This document shows, in pieces, positions 11,700-23,600 of a stretch of 64,000 nt of DNA; the stretch's first letter is position 1; each line of letters opens with the position of its first letter. This DNA comes from Atherinomorus stipes (taxonomy: Eukaryota > Chordata > Actinopteri > Atheriniformes > Atherinidae). Under the pieces are notes generated by a model. That model was not told where the DNA came from and made no database searches. It worked only from the letters and a program-made list of their open reading frames with translations. The position numbers were made by a program, and so were the translations under genes. Location of the stretch: NCBI GenBank assembly GCA_023101725.1, contig JALJCO010007076.1:372001-436000 (forward strand). Direction: 5' to 3'.

Positions 11700-14600
11700 G
11701 TTTTTGTGAGGTATTGGCTGTTTGAAGAGCATTTTGAACCCCCACCCCCACCAGTTGATGCACCATTTGGGGTGACTCAGGATGGGGGAAAGGTTGAAAA
11801 AGAGAGAAAAAAAAAAAAGGATAACTGTTCTGTAAAGGTAGAGTCTGGAGTTTTCCCCCTGAAAATAAACGCTGTGAAATCTGGCTCAATCCGAATGTTT
11901 GGGCCTCAACTATGGAGTGTCGGTGAGTTTTGTTTGCAATTCCCCTTCCCCCTGACTGCATTTAGTTTTTTTCCATTTGTTTTGGTGTGCTCGGGGACGT
12001 TTCTGGGTGGAGATTTGCCTGTTGTCTCCAGCCAATGACAGAGCTAAAGGCATAGCGCTCTGTTGGGATAAACTTGATTGGCAAAACTTTTTTTAAAAAG
12101 TTGACTACAGCTGACACCAGATTCACTCGAATTGTCGATAAAAATGGTTAATGTAGCGAAGGAAAGGAAGTATTTTGCGGTGAAAAGAGTTTTAGAAAGT
12201 GCACGCTCAAAAACCATTGGTTAATATTGGTTTGGCTTTCACCCACTTTCGAGCTTTGAAGGAGAGGTTTGCGGCTAAAGAGCGACACTGTCATTAGCCC
12301 GAGGGGAGGGGCACACAGTCTGAATAGTGTTTACAAACAGAAACAGGGGAAACTCCAGACTCTTCCTTTAATGAATGTTTGTATGTATATTGAATTCCTC
12401 AATTTAAAAATGCGAGTAAAAAAAAAAAAAAAAGAAGAGAGAGAGAAGAAAAAGAAGTGCCTTTGGAGATTGTGGCTAACTGTTAACCTATTTCCAGAGT
12501 AGGCTACCAAGGAGCTAGCCTCTGGTTTTGTGAGAGCTTTTCATTCAACTCTCAGCAAAAATACAATGTTGAACATTTATTATTTTCAAAATGCCAAAAT
12601 CTTCATGACATATTGCTAAGTTGTGAACTGGCACAAATGTTTTCATTTATTTATTAATTTACCAGTATTTATTTTTGGTCTTCGGGACCTGGCAGTTATA
12701 CGACAACATGGCCAAAGATCACAAAAAGCACAAACAATTTTTCCTTGTTTCACAAGGTCTACAGTAAGCTCAGGAGCTCTCCGTATTGTTACGAACTGTT
12801 AATGGTGGCACTGTTCCAACACTGACATTTATTGTAACCATGTCATCTTGCTGACTACAGTTAAACTTCTAAAGAGACAAAAGGGCAAAGATGCTTACCT
12901 TTAGGCACAGCTGGGGGTGTGGATCCACTTTGGCAAATGTTATCTGAGGAAAAACATTGGAAAATGACTTCCCATTCTCAAATCAGTGCAACTTTGCTAC
13001 TTACATGGCTGCTGAATGTAATTTAGATCATAATACTTGGGTTATTGTGCTTTATTAGGTCAGCTTATTCAGCTTTTCTAATGGAAGAGTTTCTGCATCA
13101 TCGGCTATTTTTATACTAACAGAGAATTCCCTATTCAAGTGGCCAACCTTGGCTTAAGGCCAATAAGGAAGTATTATCAAAGAGCAAAGTTTCGTCTCAG
13201 GATTTCCAGCTGGCCAGGCTCTACCTTTGCTCTGTTTCTATGGTCCTCTTGTGCCATCAGCTGTTTGTGAAACATTGCATAAGTTTGACTTTACTTACTA
13301 TTAAGATTTATGAGCTTATAATAAACCCACAGCCACAGATTCAAGATGCAAGGTCAAGCAGGAAAATTACACAGTTTACTGTCATATGGAAACTGTTTCT
13401 TTGACATTATTTGTGCAAAACTAAACTTGTGCAGGCTAAATAGAAAAGATTCCCCTCCCCTCCCAACTGTCGCAACTTACAGTATTTAACTCTGTGTAAG
13501 AGATGAATAAATACTTAGTCAAATCAGAGGATGTTAGATTCTGTCATTTCAGAATACCCTAGCTTTGCCAACAACTTACATCATAGGCCACATTTACAAT
13601 CTCAGGATATTTTCTTTCACCACGACCATGACATGCTCCAATTCCTGACATTTGCTATCATTTATTAAGAGATAAAGCAACCCAAACAATCTTTCAGGAG
13701 CAGTGATTTATCTGTGAGACATCACAAAGTACCGGAAAATCTTGTTTTTTTTTCATTTGTTAATTAAGTGCGGCAGGTATGACACACCTAGTGCGTGTAT
13801 AATAATGTTAACCGTCTTTACCTTTCCTCTGCTAACATTCTGCGAGGAATGGGGCAGATCCACACAAACGCCATCCTCGCTTTTCTCACATAAGCCAGCC
13901 ACAGCTGTTACTGAACACGCAGGAGTCCATAATAACATCTCTTCCACTGGATCAAAACTTATTCCAGACCAAAGCTCCTCAACACCTGTGAGATGAGGTC
14001 ACAATCTTCATGATTAATATGAAAGGTATCCAGATATAGAGCACACTGAAGGAATTATTTGAATCCACTCACGGTCTTTGAATGGGCAGACTTGGACTCT
14101 GGGCGCATCCATCACAGCTGACCAACCCTGTGAGCAATTCTTTAATGAGTTTCAATCATGGAATATATCTCATGGATTTTTTTTACTCAGAGACAGCGTA
14201 AACCTTAGGAACTGGTAAGAACTTTACCTCGATACAGAGGCAGGGCAAAGGTCGCGCAAATGAAAGGACGGCACTCTTTATGGGTTTCTCCCTCTTTATC
14301 TAGAAGATAAGCAACATTTTTTAAGATTTATCCACCTATACATGATTTTTATCAATGATTATTGATAAAACAGCTAGCTGTAATAGTTTATGGATCTTCA
14401 AACTGAGCTTTAGATGGTGTTTATCATAAAGAGGATTGTAGAAATTCCTGATAGTTGTGCATTAGATGGCAGGCTTGCAAGACCAGTATTCACCTTTTGT
14501 TATATTAAAACTCCCTTTGAATTGACGTAAATCATTGAATGACAACATGTAATTACAGAGTGAATTATATGGTGAGTCACTTGGAGGTAAGAGGTAACTT

Positions 14601-17600
14601 TGGGTACTTATACATGTCTAATTGGCAACAGTAGTTTATTATCTGTATAGTGACTGGTTAACTCAATTAATCACTACCTACTGGATAAGGAAAAAAATAT
14701 CCTGTGATTCTGTTCTCACTAAAATCTCAAATCTGGTTGTCTAATGGTCAACGTATTAGACTCACTTTCAATACTTCTTAACAAAACATGACATTATGAT
14801 TCCAATAAATTGGGGTCTTACCAGTGTTTTGGCCCCTGTGCCGGCACAAATGAAATCCTTATGGCACAGACGGAGGTGGTAGTCGTAATCTTCGAGCATG
14901 TCTGACACATTGACCTTCATCTCCTTCTTCTCTGGGTTTACAACATATGACAGCCTACCAGCTGAAAGAGAGAAATGAAACAATTAATCACACTGATGAG
15001 AGAAGAGGGTCACCATTTGATTCACATCTAGTAGTTAGTGTTGCTTTCACCATGTCAATCAGCTCTGATTGTGGGGTCAGAAGTTACCATGGAAACACAT
15101 CATTTTGCAAGAACTATCAAACAGTTTTGCCTCTTTTCTGGCAAAAATCTCTAACATTCAAAGAATATGCAACTTCTAGTGGCTATAAGAGTAACTACAA
15201 GTAAAGAGAATAACTGGCACCAAAATGTTAATAAAAGAAAGTGTTTTAGTCTTAATCGTGGTAATTTTTTAACCGCAACCATGCAATGTTATTGTTTAAA
15301 CTCAACCAAGATGTGGCAAAACTGTTTTAGTAAAGCGCCCAGTAGCAAAAAAAAACAAACAAAAAAACAAGAGAAAAAACCCAGTTATCTTATCTAGGGT
15401 TTAAACTCTTGTTCCTTGGCTGACATACTCACATGACAACATCCCACCCACTTCCTCAAGAAGACTTTACGGCTTGTTAAAGGAAACACATTGGAAATAT
15501 GCTTGTGTCATTGTTGAATCAAATCATTCATATGAGTCAAATTTTCCTCTTGCTTGAATGGGCGGTTGGTACTACATTAGTTTGTTGGCTGCTTTTTTAT
15601 TAGTTATAGTCAGTTGGCAGACGGAATTATCAGTTCCTCTGCTAGTGTCCGGCTTTTTTAGACGTGGAAACACGTGACTTATACAAGGAAGGTTGAGCAT
15701 TTAATAAGATGGATGATCCTTAAAACAACTCTGTGTTTTACAAGGACTGAATAGTCTATTTCTAGAATAATCAAAAGACTTTTCCTCGTATTCAGGATGA
15801 GAAGTCCCCAAGTGAAGCTGTAACTTTTTTGGCTTCATACTGTCAGATGCAGATATTATGAAATATATGCACAGTTGCAAAACTATAGTTTGTTTAGCCT
15901 TTAATTTATGATTAATGTTTGTGTATCCTCATCCTTTCATTCTGCAGCTGTTCCTACTCCCGCAAAGTGTTGACAAGAAACCATGGAAATGTGTCGCCAC
16001 ATCAGATGTGATTTGCACAAGGGAGCGGATGTTCATCTGAAAGTTGGAGGCATTCCAATGAAGGGAACTAGAATAAGCTGTCAAGGTCACAGTTGATTCT
16101 AGAGGAAGTGGATAAGGTTAACTTTTCAGAAAGGCTCTTCGTTACTTTTTTACCAGTGCTACCATGAAGTCGTGTGTGTTGTATAAAATGTTGTCATAAG
16201 ACATAACAGAGTAAGACTCTACAGTAGTCACATGCCTATAGAGTGTATGTTTGGTTTTATAAAAATGGACAGTGTTAGTATCCTGCAGAAAGTGCACATT
16301 AATAATTAGTACCAAAAGGGTTAAACCCCATTAACCTGGTGGACCTCCTCTGACTCCATAATCCTAAAGATTTTATCACGGGACAGATAGTAAATGGCTT
16401 ACTTTGCAAGCCCTGAAATGCAAAATGTTTTAAGTCTCAAGTGTGTGTTGTTAAAGCCAAATTTTCAAGTTTTTTTTTTCTTTTTCTTTTTACTTTATCT
16501 AAGTCCTGTTGAGACCTTAACAACACACCAACTGAATGGTCGTTACAGTCAAACACTAGTATAGATACAATATAAGTTCAAGTTAAAGCCAGAGTTGGTA
16601 ATTCTGCTCAGAAACACTTTTTGTTATACTGGGTGAAATGGTACTTCCATACTTGGTCTCGAGACCGGTCACAAGACTTCTTTTTTGCAGTCTTGGTCTT
16701 GTCACGGTCTCGGCAGTCTTTGATCTCGGTCTTGGTCTTGGTTTCGGGTCTCTCTGTCTCGCAATGTCTTGGACTGGCCGAGCAGTCTTGAAAGGATTTG
16801 TAAACTATAATTTCCAGGCAGGTACTGTTTTTTTATACATTTCATTATACACCCCTTCAAGTACCAATCAAGAACCAAATAATAAAATCTCGTATTTATA
16901 CTAAGCAGCTGAACCCTGTATAGTGCTTAGGTTCTACAAATCATGAAAAATGGCAAAAAAAAAAAATAAAGGTCTTGGTCTCAGTCTTGGTCTCGAAGCT
17001 GAACTAGTCTTGGTCTTGAGTTGGTCTGTCTTGGTCTTGGTCTTGTCTTGGTCTTGACACTCTCTGGTCTTGGTAGTGTCTTGGTCTCGGTGTAGGCGGT
17101 CTTGACTACAAGTCTACCTGACAGTAGTCAATACATCATGTATTTATAAAGAAGAAGAAAAAAAGTCAGACCTCTGTGAGAGCTGCAGCTCTGTAAAAAC
17201 TCTGACCCCTGCCATTCGCACCAAAAGTCAGGAATTGGTCATTCACAACATACAGAGAGAACGAATCGATGCCTTTATGTCTCATCTCTGTCCCTCCTCT
17301 CACTGTCCCTCACGTGACCCACTCTGTACGCCACTCACTCAACAAATATAGCTAACGGACTGCTAACTGCTGCTGCACCAAAAAAAACAAAACAAAACAA
17401 CAGATAAGGATTAAGTCTTGGAGGAGTTGCCATTTGCAGTGTCGACTTTTTACACCGCAGAAGGAGTTGGAGGTGAGTGAATTAAAGCTTTTAGAAGCAT
17501 AGTTTGTCAGCTGTATACTAGCAAGCTAACGAGCTATCCACTCGGCTGTTATCGTTAACCTGCTTGTAAAGCATCGGTGCACACGTCCCTGTAATCTGAG

Positions 17601-20600
17601 GGTGGGGTTTCGGGTGGTGTGTTTTTTTTAAATGTCACTTGCTCAAACCGTTTTTCCAACTTTGCCAACCCTAGCTTTAACATTATTCTCTACAGACAAT
17701 GATAATTCCACCAAGTGGCATTTATGATGCAGCAGGAGTCCACAATCGGTTGACCTGTAGTCGGAAAAATAATTACACTGCTCACAAAAAGTTAGGGATA
17801 TTCAACTTTCGGTTTTTGGAGAACAGAATGATGCAGAATAAATATTTAACCATTAAACAATACACATGTGCATTGAAAAGTTTAGAGAAAGTTTAATCCA
17901 GTTCACCTGGAAAGGTTGCAGTGGATTTTAGATTCATTCTGACATCATACAAAAAGCCAAATATCCTTAACTTTTTGTGAGTAGTGTATTTATTGTTATT
18001 TAACTGTTTTTTTTAATATTTCACAATAGTTTTTTAATGCTTGTTTAACTGTAGTACTGATGTGTTAGCACAGTGCAGTCCTAAGAGAAAGGTGGGTAAC
18101 TTGAATATTATTAGCCAGAATATACAACTTGTGTTTTGCATCTTCAAGCTAATGGATGTGGCTAATCTGCGCTTAAGAAGCTGCATGTGATAAAACCGGA
18201 CATTTCTTGACTTGAAGGTAATAAATACTGATGATCTGCATTTGACAGACTTCATGACAATCTGTGTGTTTCTGTTTCCTTTACAAAATCAGCTTAATGC
18301 ACTGCATATCTCACTGGCATGATTCTCACTGTTCCCATTTACTAGCTCACAAGAGGTAAGCCAATGGCTGTCTGTAGAGTAGGTCTTTCTATTTTTCATT
18401 CATTCCACTGTAAGTTTAGTGGTAAATGAAAGGTATTTGGTAGCAATTTGCTGTTTTAGCCACTAGATGTCACTATATTAGTAGTAAATCTCTTCTGTTC
18501 GATGAACCTTCACAAAGTTGAGATGAGACCAGGCAGCTGCAGAAAAAAATGTCACATAGAACCAATAATGTCTACTCACTGATGCATTCAGGGACATTTC
18601 CTCTCAGATCTTCATTACTGCATCCTGAGGAGAATAATAAAATGTGAAAAAAACAACCTTAAAATACATATAAGGAAGTTTGGGCCAAGTGTGATGCAAT
18701 GGAGACTTGTCGAAAGATGAATTATTACCCTCATCTTAACATATCTAAGGATCACACCGTAATGTTTCCTGTTTCCATCTATTAAGCAAATATATGATAG
18801 GTTACATAACACCATGAACTGACTTGGGTTACTGTACAGTACAGCTACAGTGTGTGTTTGTGACTATAAGCATGCAAGCAAATATGTACTGTACTCACCT
18901 GGAGTATGATAAGTACCAGCCCAGGTGATGCCACAGTAGCTTGGAATTGTTCTCACCGTTATTCGCATTCGCTGGTTTGGAGAGACTTCAGTGCAATCAT
19001 TCTCAACAGTCACCTACAATAAAAGGTCATATTTTTAAAAACAAAACAAAACCAAAATGCAGACGTACAGGCTAACACATGTCTGTCAAGGTTCAGCACA
19101 ATCATCATGGCAACTGCAGCACACAGCTGGAGGCATTTTAAGCTAACATAACATGTTGCACTGAAAAGTTCAACTGTCAAACTTTTGATGTCAGATTAGC
19201 CGCTGTTCTAGTTAACAGGTAAAAGGTTTTTCTGCTGATATTACCAACTGTCCTGACATTTTTCTTCTGGAACCTTTTGTGAAGTGTAAGTTTCGGCAAT
19301 TTGTTATCATCCCTGCACTGCTGGTGCAGATGGACACACCATGGACGGACTCTGCAAAAGAAAAAAGATCAGCAATTCATTAATCAATCTAATGAAAATT
19401 CATCAGAGGTAAGGCAGATGGTTTCAGATCAAAACGAGTGATTGTTAAACAGTAACTGTTCACCAATCGGTTAACCATTCAAATAATGTGATGGCTTTTC
19501 AGTGTGAGCTGGCAGTCATTTAGGTGTTTTACAGGAAGAACAGTGTGTAATAATGATTTGGATGAGAGGGCTACAGACTCAGTAAGATAAAAGGGACTTC
19601 CCTTTTCCAGCCCAGAGCGAGGACCTCTCGAGGTTGTCGCTGTGCTTGGCTGGTACGGAAATAAGGCAAACGTATCAGCAAACATGCCATTTTTACCTTG
19701 ATATTATTGGATTAGTTTTCACCTTATTAGTTCTGCAGAATCTGGAACATGAAATGTCAACTGGTACGTCCAAAATAATAATAATAATAATAAATAATAA
19801 AAAAAAACAGAAGTTCAGCCATGTAAATTGTGTGGTTTTATAAATGAGACTTCCTTCTCTGGTTAATCTGCAAATGCCTTTGAATGTGTCATCAGTAACA
19901 GCCATCTAAACAGAACCAGGATTAGTCTCTGTGTTCACTGAACAACTCCCAAAACTTTACTTTTGAAACTTCCTCTTAAAAGTCCAGTCACACACACTCT
20001 AATCCTACAACACATTGAAGGTGTGGATTGTTCATTTTTAAAGTAGAATTCTTTTTTAATTCGAATATGATTGCTTGAAAGTTACTCTGATGACAAATGC
20101 AATAGGATAGTGGTTTGCATTGCTACCAGACTACTGGTTAACTTTTCTCTAAAAACATCACGTATTAAAATATGCAAGATTACCATGGCACTGCACCAAT
20201 AGCACTGCGTTTAAAACTGTTTTAATCTTACCACACCTATGTTTTTGTTGAACATGGATGAAAATAGAGAACAAGACATTGCAGTTTAACATGCTGTCAG
20301 GCAATAGACTGGATGCATTTGTTGTCACCTTGAAACCCTTAATTTATGGTTTCTGAATAAAGTATTCCAAGTATCAATGAGTCAGCAAAGTAAAAAATTA
20401 TTATCAGTTTTCATTACAAGAGAATGCCATTAACTTTGGAGATTACAGAGAAATCCAGCACTGAGTTGCAAAAGAATCTGTTTGGCAAAATCATAGCTTT
20501 TATCCCATGGTCTTGTCCTAAAAATAATGAGTCATCGTGTCTTCATCTCTATATTTTATCTCTATAACCGCTCCAAGATGTTAAAAGGTAAAATGTTGCA

Positions 20601-23600
20601 GCAATGTGAGCTGAGGCATGTCTTTGGCATGTGGTAGGCGGGATAAATTTAGATAAAAACATGCGTTCTGACCTGTCTTTATGTTAGCTCAGGAAGGTAA
20701 TTAGATTTCATTTATATATAACTGCATAAACTTATAGCAAAAGTCATGTTAGACAATATTTCACGAAAGTAAAGTACAGGAGGGAAGGAAGATGAACTCG
20801 TAGCCTGCCTGTTGTTTAAAATCACCAAGAACTGGCTCGAACTTGCTGTAAACTTCTACCACAAAAGTATCAAATTCTGGTCCTTGAGAGCCGCTATCCT
20901 GAAGGTTTTAGTTGTTTTCCTGCTAAAACACACCTGATTCACTTCAAATGCATCCAACAGCTTCTTGGCAGCTTTTGTACAATGACCCATTAATTTCAGT
21001 CAGGTGTGTTGGAGCAGGGAAACATTTAAAACCTGCAGGACTGCAGCCCTGGAGGACCAGAGTTTGAATGACATAAACAATACACTTGTGGATTGTGTAT
21101 TTTTGTATTTTTTGGTCTCATGCCAGATACTGGTCTCAATATCTTTTCCTGGTTTTTAGGACTCAGTTCAAGTCATCCTCTTGATGATGACAGAATTGAA
21201 TAAGGGCTATTAAATTATGTCCCACAAGGGCCACAGTCCTGCAGGTTTTCAATGTGTCCCTGCTCCAACGTACCTGATTCAAATAAATGAATCATTGTGC
21301 AACTTTTTTCTCTAGTTTTTATTTTAAATAAAAGGAAAAATAAATAAAAAAAGAAAAAAAAAAAAAGAAAAGGAAAAAAGAGAAAAAAAAAAGAAAAAAA
21401 AAGAAAAAACAAATAAAAGAGAACAAGAAAAAAAGAACTTCATAGGCTGCTGTATCCATTTAATTTAATAATAATAATATAGTGGATTAGATTTATATCG
21501 CGCTTCCAATTACACTCAAAGTAGGTCCATTATTCTTTCACTCCTCAGTCATACTTGGTGATGGTAAGCTACGTATGTCGCCACAGCTGCCCTGGGGCAG
21601 ACTGACGGAAGCGTGGCAGCCATTTCCCGCCTACGGCCCCTCTGACCACTACTGGAACCAATCATACAAGGAAGGTTTAGTGTCTTGCCCAAGGACACAA
21701 CAACAGATGGCTGGGGGATTGGGATTTGAACTGCCAGTCCTTCGATTATTGACCAACCTGCTCGACCACCTGAGCCACAGCCGCCGAATTTAAAGTGGGT
21801 GTGTTGGAGCAGCGACGCATTGAAACCCTGCAGGACTGCAGCCCCCATGGGACCGAGTTAGGCAGCTCTAGGCTACATTTAAATAATCAATGAGTTTTTG
21901 TTCAAGTTGGACGAATGATATTTTCAAGGGTTTTGAATCAAGTTATACTTTGTACTGGCATCCATGTGTTCCTCAGGACTTCATATGCATTAACATTTCC
22001 ATCAGCCACATGTTTTTCCCATCTTATCACAAAAACCCCTACACATATCAAACGTGTTTTTCCTACCAGCAAGTTGTAAAGATGTTTCAATTCGAAGGTG
22101 TAATCCACACTTCTGCTTCTGCTCACACCTCATAACGGTTGAGATGCTGATGTTATGGAACACAGACGTGTTGTTGAGGCCTTCAGCAGGATCCTGACAT
22201 GCAGGATCAAACCAGTCTACACGAGAAAGGAAAAAGAAAACATGTGACACACTTTTTAAGGAAGAAGGGGGGGGACTTGTAGATTCTGCAAAATATTTTG
22301 TTGTGCGTCACGCAATTGTTTTAGCTGAGTGAAGTGACACAGACGCAGATGAGGGCACCTTGTGGAGTTTCTTATGGAAGGAAAATTAATCAATTCAAAG
22401 ATTGTCCTGTCAAGTGAAGGCTCATATGTGAGGTCTTTCTCTTCTCTGAGAGTGGAGTGTTAATATTTCATGTGTGTGTAAAGGCAGACAGTTCCTTGGC
22501 TACATAGCAGTAAATGAAAATGTATTTGAGCAGAAAACACAGTAATGGGGACTAATTGTGTAAACGTTTTACTGTATATCTTATGCATGTGTGTAGGTGT
22601 GAAGTAGCAGGCACATATATCCATACTCACAATTTGACTTGGTCTTGCAGTTCAGTCCCTGCAGGAAAAAGGAAAACAGGCACACAAATCAAACACTTTC
22701 TGAATAGCATGAGTTGGAGTTTTATTGATAAAGTGACTCTTAAATATGAAAACAATGACAGCTGAACTACATCCTGTCTGAGATGGGGGATTCCCAGATA
22801 GTAATTTATATTACATCCTCATTGCTCCTTTGGACAGAGCCCACGTGCATGTATTTTTGCTTATAGTACAGTTTTCTATGGCAGCTTAAATGCTCAATCT
22901 GCCAGAGAAGAAACAGGTAAGCCATCAAAGCTTGCAGGTGCTACTGCTACATGATCTCTGCCAACGTGCTAATAGGAAATAATGCCAGGCAAAACACATT
23001 TCTGCAGTAACTGGTGGCATGCACCTCTACCATTACCAATGTGGTTACCATTGGTGGTTAAGTTGCATGCAGCTGCTCATGTTGTTTTTTCCTTTATTTT
23101 CTTCATAAGACAAAACAACCAGGATCCCACATCACATAAACAAATACTATTTAAAAGGTATGATGATGTCATCAAAGCAATTGAGTCTCAAAATGTTACC
23201 TTGAAGATTTTTTGAAAAAAATAAAATAAAATAATGAAAAGCATCTTTTTGGAGCATGCACAGCACTACACAAACAGATCTGCAGTCTTTCCCTCCTTAA
23301 TGTCCTACCAGACAGTTCAAATATTATGAATACACAGGTCCAAGAGGGCTACTCATAACCTCATCAGAAGATCCTTTGCAGGACATAAGTATAGAAATAT
23401 CCAAGTGAAAAAACAGCTGAGTTTTGATGTCAGAGACAGCTTGAAGGTCACTGAAGCAAATCACAACTCAAAAGCCTTAATGTTTAATCTGTGTAGAATG
23501 AAAGTAGATGTCCTTTTAAACCAGAGGAGAATCTCTGCACCCATACAGGAACAGAAGAAAGAGGTAGTTGTAGTTGTGGAAATGTTGTTAGTATTAACAG

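Noticed and set aside
11569..11961. 130-codon minus-strand frame containing HTHTHTHT
   Set aside because: Translation of a (GT)n microsatellite and part of a MITE.
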